Shown here in pieces: positions 44,859 through 54,176 of a DNA stretch of 64,000 bases. Positions within the stretch are counted from its first letter, which is position 1; each line of letters starts with the position of its first letter. The stretch spans positions 1-64,000 of the forward strand of contig NZ_JANCTC010000007.1 in assembly GCF_024297145.1 (NCBI RefSeq). The letters are read 5' to 3'. The notes beneath the pieces were generated by a model. That model saw nothing but the letters and a program-made list of their open reading frames with translations, made no database searches and was not told where the DNA came from. The position numbers were made by a program, and so were the translations under genes. The DNA is from Mesorhizobium sp. LMG 17147. GTDB lineage: Bacteria > Pseudomonadota > Alphaproteobacteria > Rhizobiales > Rhizobiaceae.

Positions 44859-45959
44859 ATGCCTTACGACCAGAAGAAGATCGTCGAAGCCCTGCGCGCC
44901 TTCGAGCGCGGCGAGATCGTCGTCGTTATGGACGATGACGGCCGCGAGAACGAGGGCGACCTGATCGTAGCCGCCGTCCATTGCACGCCGGAAAAGATGG
45001 CGTTCATCGTTCGCAACACGTCGGGTATCGTCTGCACGCCGATGCCGCGCGAGGAAGCCAAGCGGCTCAACCTGTCGCCGATGGTCGCCGACAATGATTC
45101 GGCCCACACCACCGCCTTCACCGTCAGCGTCGATTTCAAGCACGGCACCACGACGGGCATTTCAGCGGACGACCGCACACTGACGGTGCGCAATCTCGCC
45201 AACGGCAATGTCGGCGCCTCCGATTTCGTCCGGCCCGGCCACATCTTTCCGCTGATCGCGCGCGAAGGCGGCGTGCTGATGCGTTCGGGCCATACCGAGG
45301 CCGCTGTCGACCTCTGCAAGCTCGCCGGCCTGCCGCCGGTCGGCGTGATTTCCGAGCTGGTCAACGATGACGGCACCGTCATGCGTGGCCCGCAGGTGCA
45401 GGCCTTCGCCGAAAAGCACGGGTTGAAGCAGATCTCGGTTGCCGACCTCATCGCCTACCGGCAGCGCAAGGAAACGCTGGTCGAGCGTGTCGCCTGTTCC
45501 GACATCGAGACGGCAGGCGGCAAGGCGCAGGTCTTCACCTACACGCTGCCCTGGGATTCGATGCATCATGTAGCGATCGTCTTCGGCGACATCCGCGACG
45601 GCGAGGAGGTGCCGGTGCGCCTTCATTCCGAGGACGTGGTCAGCGACGTGTTCGGCACCAGCCACAGACTGGACGCTATCATGAAGACGATGGGCGAGCG
45701 TAAGCGCGGCGTCATCGTCTATCTGCGCGAAGGCTCAGTCGGCGTCGCCCATCAGGAGCGCAAGCGCCCAGCTGCCGGCGACCGCGAGGATCACGAAGAG
45801 GCTCGCCGCCGCGAAAACGAATGGCGCGAGATCGGCCTCGGCGCGCAAATCCTCAAGGACCTCGGAATTTCCTCGATAAATCTGATCGCCTCGCGCGAGC
45901 GCCATTATGTCGGCCTCGAAGGTTTTGGCATCCACATCGCCAAGACCGAAATTCTCTAG
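44859..45959 (+). CDS. ribB: 3,4-dihydroxy-2-butanone 4-phosphate synthase with degenerate GTP cyclohydrolase II domain
   Basis: This 366-aa protein makes the four-carbon precursor of riboflavin from ribulose 5-phosphate. Residues 1-200 are RibB: VVVMDDDGRENEGDL, then HTTAFTVSVDFKHGTTTGIS and MRSGHTEAAVDLCKLAGL. The C-terminal half follows the RibA fold, but the zinc-binding CxxGD...CxC is replaced by VRLHSEDVVSDVFGTSH, without Cys. The second activity is therefore probably lost, and a separate RibA should exist elsewhere. No FMN riboswitch is visible in the short leader. Confidence 0.93.
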   Translation: MPYDQKKIVEALRAFERGEIVVVMDDDGRENEGDLIVAAVHCTPEKMAFIVRNTSGIVCTPMPREEAKRLNLSPMVADNDSAHTTAFTVSVDFKHGTTTGISADDRTLTVRNLANGNVGASDFVRPGHIFPLIAREGGVLMRSGHTEAAVDLCKLAGLPPVGVISELVNDDGTVMRGPQVQAFAEKHGLKQISVADLIAYRQRKETLVERVACSDIETAGGKAQVFTYTLPWDSMHHVAIVFGDIRDGEEVPVRLHSEDVVSDVFGTSHRLDAIMKTMGERKRGVIVYLREGSVGVAHQERKRPAAGDREDHEEARRRENEWREIGLGAQILKDLGISSINLIASRERHYVGLEGFGIHIAKTEIL

Positions 45960-45976
45960 ACGTTTGGGGCAGCGGG

Positions 45977-46399
45977 ATGAGCTTCGAGGCATATCTCGGT
46001 TGTTTTGAGGATGGGGAGCAGAGTTATTTCCCCACGTCGATTGTAGACGATGCCTTCGCGCCGTTCATCACCAGACGTGAACCTGAATTCTCGTGCTGGG
46101 TCGTCACCTACGACGATAATTCGTCGGCCGACCTCTATCTCAATCTGGACCCCGATGACGCGTCGCGATGTTCAGGCTTCACCGTCGCCCGGCCGCCGGA
46201 CGATCCGCGTCTCTACAAAGCGTTGTGGGAAATTCTGCGTGCCACCAATTCTGCCGTTTATTGCCCTGGAGAATGCCCGCCGATGGTCGGGCGAGCTGAA
46301 ACCATACCCCATCTGAACCCGGATATGGTCGAAGCATTGGGGAGTCCTGTTGTCGTTGTTGACGGGGACGAGATTCGCACCAGGTTTGAACAGTCCTAG
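45977..46399 (+). CDS. Hypothetical 140-aa protein after ribB
   Basis: I do not recognise this protein. It starts MSFEAYLGCFEDGE with GCGGG upstream and lies 17 bases past ribB. It is acidic (many Asp/Glu) and contains CWVVTYDDNSSADLYLNLD and LWEILRATNSAVYCPGEC. Such small acidic cytoplasmic proteins include contact-dependent toxin immunity proteins, but no toxin is nearby. It could simply be translated with ribB. Confidence 0.6.
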   Translation: MSFEAYLGCFEDGEQSYFPTSIVDDAFAPFITRREPEFSCWVVTYDDNSSADLYLNLDPDDASRCSGFTVARPPDDPRLYKALWEILRATNSAVYCPGECPPMVGRAETIPHLNPDMVEALGSPVVVVDGDEIRTRFEQS

Positions 46400-46463
46400 C
46401 AAGCCGGGGTTCCTACGGACAAAACAGCGTCCGGTCCGTGAGCTGAACCGGACGTATGTGTTT

Positions 46464-47687
46464 CTATTCCGCGGGAACGGAGGCTGCGTCGCGTCCGTCC
46501 AGATCGCATGTGTGGGCGGCAAGGCTGCGCTGGCCGGCGAGCACGATGGCTAGCGCGATGCTGCCCGATGCCACCGAGACCCAGAACCCGTTCTGCGCGC
46601 CGAAAGCGTCCACCACCCAGCCGGCGGCGAAGGAGCCGAGCGCCATGCCGATGCCGATGCCGGTCATCACCCAGGTCACGCCCTCTGTCAGCACCGCCTC
46701 CGGCACGCGCCGCTCGATCAGGCCGAATGCCGTGATGAAGGTCGGCGAGATTGCCACGCCGCTGACGAAGACGGCCAGTGCCAGCAGCGGCACGGTGTCG
46801 GCGACGAGCAGCGGCAGCGTGGTGAGCGCGATAATGGCGATTGCAATGGCAAGCTGAATCTGCAGCGGCACTTTCAGGTTCAGGGCGCCGATGACGATGC
46901 CGACGACGAACGATCCGAGCGCGTAGACGCCGATGACGAAGCTGGCGGCGCCCGGCTGGCCAAGCTCCTTGGTGATCGCCACGGTGCTCACCTCCGTGGT
47001 GGCGAAAGTCGCGCCGATGAAGATCAGGGCCACGGTGATGATCTGGACCGGCCGCAGGCGGATTGCCGAGCCGCCCGAACCGTGTTCCACCGGTCGCGCT
47101 CGCGGTTCGGTCGAGCGCTGCAGGATGAAGGCCGTCGAACCGAAGGCCAGGAACAATGTGCTCGCGAGCACTCCCGCTTCCGGGAAAAGCGCGACACTCA
47201 GTCCGACCGACAGCGATGCGCCGGCGATGTAGACCAGTTCGTCCGCCGCCGACTCGAAGGCGAACGCCGTGTTCAACTCGGGGCGGTTGCGAAAAATCTC
47301 GGTCCAGCGTGCGCGCACCATTGCCGGGATGCTGGGCATCACGGCGGCGAGCAGCGCCGAGACGAATAGCGTCCATATCGGCCAATGCTGATTGGCCGCT
47401 GCAATCAGGATCGCGAAGGCGAGCGTTGAAATCATGGTGGTCGGCACCACAACCCGCGTCTGGCCGAGGCGGTCCACCAGTCGCGATACCTGTGGGGCGA
47501 CGAAAGCGTTGGCCAGCGCATATGTCGCGGAAACGGCACCGGCCAGCCAGTATTGGCCATCGGTCTGCGAGAGCATTGCGACGATCCCGATCGGAGCCAT
47601 GGCCATCGGCAGCCGGGCAACGAAGCCGGCGGCGGCAAAGCCCTTGGCGCCCGGCGCGCGAAAGATCTGGGAATAGGGATTTTGCAT
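46464..47687 (-). CDS. MFS transporter
   Basis: This 407-aa inner-membrane protein has about 12 hydrophobic segments and the MFS loop VSRLVDRLGQTRVVVP. It resembles single-component exporters of the type often controlled by TetR; substrate unknown. The ATG at 47687 is preceded by GAGGAG. The promoter region shared with the divergent TetR gene contains three perfect operator palindromes, so expression is probably tightly repressed and inducible. Confidence 0.92.
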   Translation of the reverse strand: MQNPYSQIFRAPGAKGFAAAGFVARLPMAMAPIGIVAMLSQTDGQYWLAGAVSATYALANAFVAPQVSRLVDRLGQTRVVVPTTMISTLAFAILIAAANQHWPIWTLFVSALLAAVMPSIPAMVRARWTEIFRNRPELNTAFAFESAADELVYIAGASLSVGLSVALFPEAGVLASTLFLAFGSTAFILQRSTEPRARPVEHGSGGSAIRLRPVQIITVALIFIGATFATTEVSTVAITKELGQPGAASFVIGVYALGSFVVGIVIGALNLKVPLQIQLAIAIAIIALTTLPLLVADTVPLLALAVFVSGVAISPTFITAFGLIERRVPEAVLTEGVTWVMTGIGIGMALGSFAAGWVVDAFGAQNGFWVSVASGSIALAIVLAGQRSLAAHTCDLDGRDAASVPAE

Positions 47688-47723
47688 GGTCTGGCTCCTC
47701 GACAACGGCCGCTTCGGCGATTA

Positions 47724-47789
47724 CATACGTAGCGTATGAGTTTAAATAGATCATACGCGGCGTATGTCAATTGGCATACGAAGCGTATG
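47724..47789. promoter_or_regulatory. Three perfect CATACG-N3-CGTATG operators
   Basis: CATACGTAGCGTATG (47724-47738), CATACGCGGCGTATG (47752-47766) and CATACGAAGCGTATG (47775-47789) are three 15-base palindromes with the same 6-base arms. Centre-to-centre distances are 28 and 23 bases. They fill the region between the MFS and TetR genes and must be the TetR binding sites. The multiplicity suggests cooperative binding on both promoters. Confidence 0.9.
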
Positions 47790-47805
47790 TTAATAGGGCC
47801 AGAGC

Positions 47806-48459
47806 ATGCACAGACCGCGCAAGGAGATGATTGCCGAAACCCGCGCAAAGCTGATCGGGGCGGCGCGCCAGGCCTTCGGCACGCTCGGCTATGCCGAAGC
47901 CTCGATGGATGACTTTACGGCATCGGCCGGGTTGACGCGCGGTGCGCTCTATCATCACTTCGGCGACAAGAAGGGCCTACTCCAGGCGGTTATCGCCGAG
48001 ATCGACGCCGAAATGGCAGCCCGGCTGAAGGTCGTTTCGGCCAAGCCGGACAATCTCTGGCAGGGCTTTGTCGACGAATGCACCGCCTATATCGAGATGG
48101 CGCTGGAGCCGGAGATCCAGCGTATCGTGCTTCGCGACGGGCCGGCGGTGCTCGGCGATCCATCGCAATGGCCAAGCCAGAGCACATGCATCCGCTCGAT
48201 GACAGAGAGTCTGCAAAGACTGAGCGACGAGGGGACAATTCTCGCCGTCGATCCCGAAGCCGCGGCAAGGCTGGTCAGCGGCGCCTCGCTGCATGCGGCG
48301 CAGTGGATCGCAAATTCGAACGATCCCGAAGCGACGTCGAAGAAGGCAGTGAAGGCGTTCAAGGTTCTTCTGGAGGGGCTGCTCAATCGCACCGGCAAGC
48401 TGCATCAACCTGATCGACCGTCAGCGATGCAGCCCGAGGTTGACCGATCACCGGCCTGA
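47806..48459 (+). CDS. TetR-family transcriptional regulator
   Basis: This 217-aa repressor has an HTH at the N-terminus: IAETRAKLIGAARQAFGTLG, then DDFTASAGLTRGALYHHFGD and KKGLLQAV. The C-terminal ligand-binding domain is of a common TetR class (AEIDAEMAARLKVVSAKPDN). It lies 17 bases right of the last of three operator palindromes and is divergent from the MFS transporter it most likely controls. Confidence 0.93.
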   Translation: MHRPRKEMIAETRAKLIGAARQAFGTLGYAEASMDDFTASAGLTRGALYHHFGDKKGLLQAVIAEIDAEMAARLKVVSAKPDNLWQGFVDECTAYIEMALEPEIQRIVLRDGPAVLGDPSQWPSQSTCIRSMTESLQRLSDEGTILAVDPEAAARLVSGASLHAAQWIANSNDPEATSKKAVKAFKVLLEGLLNRTGKLHQPDRPSAMQPEVDRSPA

Positions 48460-48591
48460 GATCATCTTTTCGCCAATCCCAGGCGGCTCGCGGTGGGCTC
48501 AGCCGACGCCGGTTGCCTAAACCCTGTTGAACATCGCGTCGCCAGCGCGCGAAAACATGGCCAAAGCGGTAAGGCGCGCCTATATCGGGGC

Positions 48592-49518
48592 ATGGTCACG
48601 AGACTTTACACCCATCCGATTTTCCTCGAGCACATAACACCGCCCGGTCATCCGGAGCGGCCGGACCGTCTGCGCGCCATAGAGCGTGTGCTTGACGACG
48701 AGGCCTTCGCGGCGCTCGATCGCGTCCAGGCGCCTGAAGGCGACGAGGCAACCATCCTCTACGCGCATCCGCCCGAATTCGTCGAACGTGTCCGCGCAGC
48801 GATACCGGACACCGGCATCGCCCGTATCGATGCCGATACCACCGCCAGCCCGAAGAGCTGGCAGGCGGCCGTGACCGCGATCGGCGCTGCCAACGCCGCG
48901 GTCGACGACGTCTTCACCGGCCGTGCCGAGAACGTCTTCGTCGCCGCACGGCCGCCCGGCCATCATGCCGAGAAGACCACCTCCATGGGTTTTTGCCTGT
49001 TCAACACCGCGGCGATCGCAGCACGCTACGCGCAGAAGAACCATGGCGCCGGCCGCGTTGCCGTCGTCGACTGGGATGTGCACCACGGCAACGGCACGCA
49101 GGACATCTTCTGGGACGATCCGTCGGTGCTCTATTGCTCGACACACCAGATGCCGCTTTACCCCGGAACCGGGGCCGCGAGCGAAACCGGAGCCGGCAAC
49201 ATCGTCAACGCGCCGCTGGCGCCGCAGAGCGGCAGCGATGTTTTCCGTGACGCCTTTCTGTCACGCATCCTGCCGGCGCTCGACAATTTTGCGCCCGATC
49301 TCATCATCATCTCCGCCGGTTTCGACGCCCACCACCGCGATCCGCTGGCCGAGATCAACCTGACCGAGGATGATTTCGACTGGGCGACCGGCCAGTTGCT
49401 CGAACGAGCCGGGCGCCATAGCCGCAATCGGCTCGTCAGCGTTCTCGAGGGCGGCTACGATCTGCAGGGATTGGCATTTTCGGTCGCCGCCCATATCGGG
49501 CGGCTGATGAAGGGATAG
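48592..49518 (+). CDS. Histone deacetylase family protein
   Basis: This 308-aa zinc amidohydrolase of the arginase/HDAC fold has VAARPPGHHAEKTTSMGFCL (His pair and lid), VVDWDVHHGNGTQDIF (metal Asp and His), and LIIISAGFDAHHRDPLAEI (second metal Asp). Bacterial members hydrolyse acetylated polyamines or other small amides. The ATG at 48592 (MVTRLYTH) is preferred. xseB follows directly after the stop codon, so the two are co-transcribed. Confidence 0.92.
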   Translation: MVTRLYTHPIFLEHITPPGHPERPDRLRAIERVLDDEAFAALDRVQAPEGDEATILYAHPPEFVERVRAAIPDTGIARIDADTTASPKSWQAAVTAIGAANAAVDDVFTGRAENVFVAARPPGHHAEKTTSMGFCLFNTAAIAARYAQKNHGAGRVAVVDWDVHHGNGTQDIFWDDPSVLYCSTHQMPLYPGTGAASETGAGNIVNAPLAPQSGSDVFRDAFLSRILPALDNFAPDLIIISAGFDAHHRDPLAEINLTEDDFDWATGQLLERAGRHSRNRLVSVLEGGYDLQGLAFSVAAHIGRLMKG

Positions 49519-49773
49519 ATGATGGCTGGTGAGACCAACGAGGACGTCAAAGCGATGAGCTTCGAGCAGGCGCTCGAGGCGCTGGAACGGATCGTCGACG
49601 ATCTGGAGCGCGGCGACGTGCCGCTCGACCAGTCGATCCGCATTTACGAGCGCGGCGAGGCGCTGAAGGCGCATTGCGACCGGCTGCTGAAAGCGGCCGA
49701 GGACAAGGTCGAGAAAATCAGGCTGTCGCGTGACGGCAAGCCGGTGGGGACAGAGCCGCTGGATGCGGACTGA
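49519..49773 (+). CDS. xseB: Exodeoxyribonuclease VII small subunit
   Basis: This 84-aa protein is the small subunit of exonuclease VII, which degrades single-stranded DNA to oligonucleotides. [20 protein letters not shown] and the following [19 protein letters not shown] are the family signature. It starts immediately after the deacetylase stop, with tandem ATGs at 49519 and 49522 and an AAGGG upstream. The large subunit xseA is not in this window. Confidence 0.94.
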   Translation: MMAGETNEDVKAMSFEQALEALERIVDDLERGDVPLDQSIRIYERGEALKAHCDRLLKAAEDKVEKIRLSRDGKPVGTEPLDAD

Positions 49774-49882
49774 GGCGCGGCCTCGAACGACGATTGTGCT
49801 TACCGGCTTTGGACATCATCACGATTGAGGGTAAAACTCATCCCGTTTGAAACGGCTCCAGGACGAGAGGAGATTGCGAACG

Positions 49883-50149
49883 ATGTGCAGAAACATCAAA
49901 ACCCTGTTCAATTTCGATCCGCCGGCTACCAATGACGAGGTCCGCGATGCCGCGCTTCAGTTTGTCCGCAAACTGAGCGGAACGACACGGCCGTCGAAAC
50001 AGAACCGGCATGCGTTCGACCATGCCGTCGAGGCCATTGCCGCCTCGGCGCGTGAATTGCTCGACAGCCTCGAGACGACGCAGCATCCGCGCAATCGCGA
50101 AGAAGTGGCGGCCAAGGCGAAGGCCAAATCTGCACTTCGCTTCGCCTGA
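49883..50149 (+). CDS. DUF2277 family protein
   Basis: This 88-aa protein starts MCRNIKTLFNFDPPATNDEV, the characteristic beginning of DUF2277, and continues LQFVRKLSGTTRPSKQN. The MCRNIKTL block suggests a metal- or nucleic-acid-binding role, but none is established. The ATG at 49883 is clear from family alignment. The pirin gene follows after 9 bases. Confidence 0.92.
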   Translation: MCRNIKTLFNFDPPATNDEVRDAALQFVRKLSGTTRPSKQNRHAFDHAVEAIAASARELLDSLETTQHPRNREEVAAKAKAKSALRFA

Positions 50150-50158
50150 GGGGACCGC

Positions 50159-51079
50159 GTGAGCTTCTTTCCCGGAAACGATCCGCAGATGGGCGATGCC
50201 TTCGCCAGCGATCAGATCGAACTGATGGTCATTCCGAATGCCAAGGACATCGGCGGATTTCAGGTTCGCCGCGCCTTGCCGACGGCCAGGCGCCGGTTGG
50301 TCGGACCCTTCATCTTCTTCGACCGCATGGGTCCAGCCGTTCTGCGGGCCGGCCAGGCGCTCGACGTGCGCCCGCATCCGCATATCGGCCTGTCGACGGT
50401 GACTTACCTGTTCGACGGCAAGATCAGGCACCGCGATTCGCTCGGCACCGAGATGGTGATCCAGCCCGGCGACGTGAATTTGATGACCGCCGGCCGCGGC
50501 ATCGTCCATTCGGAGCGCACGCCGGAAGAACTGCGCGGCTTGCCGATGTCGGTTTCCGGCCTGCAGACATGGTTGGCGCTGCCGGACGGCAAGGAAGAGG
50601 TCGCGCCGGTCTTCGAAAACACCGCGGCCCTGCTCCTGCCCGAAATCGATGCAGAGGGTGTCAGCGGCCGTATCGTCATCGGTGCATTGTCCGGACTGCG
50701 CTCCCCGGTCGCCACCGCTTCGGACACGCTATATGCCGACCTCAGGCTGGCGCCGGGTGCCAGCGTGAAGATCCCGGCCGAAGCCGAGGAACGCGCCATC
50801 TATACGCTGGAAGGCGAGGTTTCGATATCCGGTGACCGCTTCCCGGCCGAGCGGCTGCTGGTTTTCCGGCCCGGCGATGAGATCGTTGTCTCATCGGATC
50901 GCGGCGCCCACTTCATGCTGTTTGGCGGCGCTTCCCTCGGTTCGAAACGTTATATCTGGTGGAATTTCGTATCGTCCTCAAAGGAACGCATCGAGCAGGC
51001 GAAAGAAGAATGGAAGACGGGCCGCTTCGATATCGTTCCTGGAGACGAGCAAGAGTTCATCCCGCTGCCCGAAAGCTGA
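50159..51079 (+). CDS. Pirin family protein
   Basis: This 306-aa bicupin has the metal-binding HxH in RPHPHIGLSTVTYLFDGKIR, and the pirin motif VNLMTAGRGIVHSERTPEEL with His and Glu. GTG start. Pirins bind Fe and some act as quercetinases or redox sensors; which role applies here cannot be told. It is close behind DUF2277 and ahead of dxs. Confidence 0.9.
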   Translation: MSFFPGNDPQMGDAFASDQIELMVIPNAKDIGGFQVRRALPTARRRLVGPFIFFDRMGPAVLRAGQALDVRPHPHIGLSTVTYLFDGKIRHRDSLGTEMVIQPGDVNLMTAGRGIVHSERTPEELRGLPMSVSGLQTWLALPDGKEEVAPVFENTAALLLPEIDAEGVSGRIVIGALSGLRSPVATASDTLYADLRLAPGASVKIPAEAEERAIYTLEGEVSISGDRFPAERLLVFRPGDEIVVSSDRGAHFMLFGGASLGSKRYIWWNFVSSSKERIEQAKEEWKTGRFDIVPGDEQEFIPLPES

Positions 51080-51160
51080 TGCGCGTTACCGCCACATTTA
51101 CATTCGCCGGCCAGCGGCATATTTCACGATGAACAGAAAATCTGACCAGGCTCGCAAACA

Positions 51161-53074
51161 GTGAACGCAAAGCCCGATACGCCGCTTCTCGACAAGGTCC
51201 GCGTCCCAGCCGATTTGCGCACGCTTACCGAAGCCGACCTGCCGCAGCTGGCGTCAGAGCTTCGCGCCGAACTGATCGACGTCGTTTCCCACACCGGGGG
51301 CCATCTCGGCGCCGGCCTTGGCGTCGTTGAACTGACTGTCGCGCTGCACTACGTCTTCAACACGCCGGACGACCGGCTGATCTGGGACGTCGGCCACCAG
51401 GCCTATCCGCACAAGATCCTGACCGGCCGCCGCGACCGCATCCGCACGCTGCGGCAGGAGGGCGGCCTGTCCGGCTTCACGCGTCGCGTCGAGAGCGAAT
51501 ACGATCCGTTCGGCGCAGCCCACTCCTCAACCTCGATTTCAGCCGGCCTCGGCATGGCGATGGCGCGCGATCTGTCCGATGGCCGCAACAATGTCATTGC
51601 CGTCATCGGCGACGGTGCCATGTCGGCCGGCATGGCCTATGAGGCGATGAACAATGCCGGCGCACTCGATGCCCGGCTGATCGTTATCTTGAACGACAAC
51701 GACATGTCGATCGCTCCGCCGACCGGCGCGATGAGCGCCTATCTGGCGCGGCTCGCCTCAGGCAAGACCTATCTTGGGTTGCGCGATTTCGGCAAGAAGC
51801 TGACGTCCTATCTCGGCGAGCGCGCGGATCGCGCCATCAAGCGCGCGGTCGAGCACGCGCGCGGTTACGTCACCGGCGGCACGCTGTTCGAGGAGATGGG
51901 TTTCTACCACATCGGCCCGATCGACGGTCACAACCTCGAGCACCTGATCCCGGTGCTGAAGAACGTCCGCGACAATGCCGACGGCCCGGTGCTGATCCAT
52001 GTCGTGACCCAGAAGGGCAAGGGCTACGCCCCGGCCGAGGCGGCGGCCGACAAATATCATGGCGTCAACAAATTCGACGTCATCACCGGCGCCCAGGCCA
52101 AGGCGCCCGCCAATGCGCCGAGCTATACGAAGGTGTTTGCCGAAAGTCTGATCCAGGAGGCCCGGGAGGACGACCGCATCGTCGCCATCACCGCCGCCAT
52201 GCCGAACGGCACCGGGCTTGATCTGTTCGGCGAAGCGTTTCCGGCGAGGACCTTCGATGTCGGCATCGCCGAGCAGCATGCGGTGACCTTCGCCGCCGGC
52301 CTTGCCACGGAAGGCTTCAAGCCTTTCGCGGCGATCTACTCGACCTTTCTCCAGCGCGCCTACGACCAGGTCGTTCACGACGTGGCGATCCAGAAATTGC
52401 CGGTGCGCTTTCCGATCGACCGCGCCGGCTTCGTCGGCGCCGATGGTGCCACCCATTGCGGCGCCTTCGACACGACGTTCCTGGCGACGCTGCCCGGTTT
52501 CGTCGTCATGGCCGCGGCCGATGAGGCCGAGTTGCGCCACATGGTACGCACCGCTGCAAACTACGATGACGGCCCGATCGCCTTCCGCTACCCGCGCGGC
52601 AACGGCGTTGGCGTCGAGATGCCGCAACGCGGCTCGGTATTGGAGATCGGCAAGGGCCGGATCGTCAGGGAAGGCACCAAGGTTGCGCTGCTTTCCTTCG
52701 GCACCAGGCTGCAGGATTGCCTTGCCGCGGCCGAGGAGCTTGGCGCGGCCGGGCTTTCGACTACGGTCGCCGATGCCCGTTTTGCCAAGCCGCTCGACGA
52801 GGACCTGATCCGGCGGCTGGCCCGTTCCCACGAGATCCTGGTGACGGTGGAAGAGGGCGCGGTCGGCGGCTTCGCCAGCCATGTGCTGCAGTTCCTGGCC
52901 CATGAAGGGCTGCTGGAGAGCGGCCTGAAGGTGCGCCCGCTCGTGCTGCCCGACGCCTTCGTCGACCATGCCAAGCCGGAAAAAATGTATGCCGATGCCG
53001 GGCTGGACAGCGCCGGCATCGTGCGCACAGTGTTCGTGGCGTTGGGGCATACCGCGCAGGCCCAGCGCGCCTAG
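51161..53074 (+). CDS. dxs: 1-deoxy-D-xylulose-5-phosphate synthase
   Basis: This 637-aa thiamine diphosphate enzyme is the first of the MEP pathway, joining pyruvate and glyceraldehyde 3-phosphate. [20 protein letters not shown] opens the protein; the TPP-binding motif is [18 protein letters not shown]. The transketolase central region contains [23 protein letters not shown] start at 51161. ispE (4.7 kb) and the polyprenyl synthase (8.0 kb) use its products. Length is normal. Confidence 0.96.
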   Translation: MNAKPDTPLLDKVRVPADLRTLTEADLPQLASELRAELIDVVSHTGGHLGAGLGVVELTVALHYVFNTPDDRLIWDVGHQAYPHKILTGRRDRIRTLRQEGGLSGFTRRVESEYDPFGAAHSSTSISAGLGMAMARDLSDGRNNVIAVIGDGAMSAGMAYEAMNNAGALDARLIVILNDNDMSIAPPTGAMSAYLARLASGKTYLGLRDFGKKLTSYLGERADRAIKRAVEHARGYVTGGTLFEEMGFYHIGPIDGHNLEHLIPVLKNVRDNADGPVLIHVVTQKGKGYAPAEAAADKYHGVNKFDVITGAQAKAPANAPSYTKVFAESLIQEAREDDRIVAITAAMPNGTGLDLFGEAFPARTFDVGIAEQHAVTFAAGLATEGFKPFAAIYSTFLQRAYDQVVHDVAIQKLPVRFPIDRAGFVGADGATHCGAFDTTFLATLPGFVVMAAADEAELRHMVRTAANYDDGPIAFRYPRGNGVGVEMPQRGSVLEIGKGRIVREGTKVALLSFGTRLQDCLAAAEELGAAGLSTTVADARFAKPLDEDLIRRLARSHEILVTVEEGAVGGFASHVLQFLAHEGLLESGLKVRPLVLPDAFVDHAKPEKMYADAGLDSAGIVRTVFVALGHTAQAQRA

Positions 53075-53285
53075 TTTTTAGACGCATTTCCCGCGACGCC
53101 GAAGCGATTCAACTTGGCTGCAAGACGCCGGTCTGAATCAAAATCTCAACTGCTTGAATCAAATTGCCGGCGAACAGTCGTAACATGCTGATTACGCTGC
53201 CGTTTGGCGATTTGCTTACCGTGTCGTTTGGCCGTTCTTCAACGTTGCCCTGCTAGACGGCAACAGGCAGGGGAACAGAAGACCA

Positions 53286-53574
53286 ATGAGATCGCTTTTG
53301 GGCGGCATCGCGCTAACGGCCACCGTCGCCGCGACAGCTACAGCCGAAACGCGCTGTGACCGCAAAGTCGAAGAGGCAGTGATGGGCATCGCCGCAAGAT
53401 CGGCGAAATCCGTGGCGGCTTCTCCTACAAGCAGTCGCCGCAATTCGTCGTCGTGCCCGATACCTTGCCGAAGCGTCCAGTTCCGCTGATCGGCCGCGCA
53501 CGCAGGTGTCCGGCGACAGCAGCGACGGTCTGGCGCCGCCCGTCGAACGGCGGGTTTCGCGGACGATATTCTAA
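53286..53574 (+). pseudogene. Frameshifted small secreted protein gene
   Basis: The first frame encodes a signal peptide (LLGGIALTATVAATATA) and ETRCDRKVEEAVMGIAA, then turns into an unlikely Ser/Arg run. At that point the next frame reads KIGEIRGGFSYKQSPQFVVV, plausible protein. Near 53480 a third frame reads TQVSGDSSDGLAPPVERRVS and ends RTIF with a stop at 53572. Two indels in about 90 bases would explain this. Alternatively, the first frame is a true 67-aa protein. Function unknown. Confidence 0.55.
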
Positions 53575-53600
53575 AGCATGATCCCGAAGAGACTCTAGAA

Positions 53601-54002
53601 CTAGAACCACATATCCCGCACGCAGCGACCATCTCTCGGCAAATCCTCGAATGTATCGAGACCATCGAAATGGTCGATCGGGAGATCGGCGACGGCCTCG
53701 GGCGGCGCAAGCCTCACATTGACGGCGATGCGGTAGCGCCCAGCCGCATCGGGATGCAAACCGTGCCAGGCCAGGACGCAAGCGCACGTTGGACAGAAGA
53801 GAATCTCAAGTGAAGGATGAGCCTTTCCGACGCGCCGATAGGCGCTTACGGGCCCGGCAAGGCGGATGCGTTCGTCGACAAAATCGTAAGCCCAGAGCGT
53901 GCCGTAGCGACGGCAAAGTGTGCAGTTGCAGGCAGTTACCGAACCGGGATCGCCCTCCAGGGTCCAGCGGGCGGCACCGCAGTGGCAGGTTCCCGTCAGC
54001 AT
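53601..54002 (-). CDS. GFA family glutathione-dependent formaldehyde-activating-like protein
   Basis: This 133-aa protein has the GFA zinc-binding pattern: TGTCHCGAARWTLEGD, then ACNCTLCRRYGTLWAY and FCPTCACVLAW, with CxC, CxxC and CxxC pairs. Formaldehyde activation is established for the founder, Gfa; most paralogues have no tested role. GGAGGAGG precedes the ATG at 54002. It is divergent from tlyA. Confidence 0.92.
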   Translation of the reverse strand: MLTGTCHCGAARWTLEGDPGSVTACNCTLCRRYGTLWAYDFVDERIRLAGPVSAYRRVGKAHPSLEILFCPTCACVLAWHGLHPDAAGRYRIAVNVRLAPPEAVADLPIDHFDGLDTFEDLPRDGRCVRDMWF

Positions 54003-54176
54003 TTCCTCCTCCGCGTTTCGACCGCAAAACGGCATCTCGTTCTTAGCATTGCGTCGCGCCTGGCGCGAGGTTCGACTGGTAGCGGAGCGGCTTGATGCGT
54101 TCACCGCTTTTCCACCCATGCCTTGTCTCATCGCCAATATCCTTGCCATCATCGTTGGCATTCGCCATGAAGGCCG

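Noticed and set aside
53575..53600. AAGCATGATCCCGAA-like repeat fragment
   Set aside because: It resembles a common rhizobial repeat start but is too short to define a unit here.
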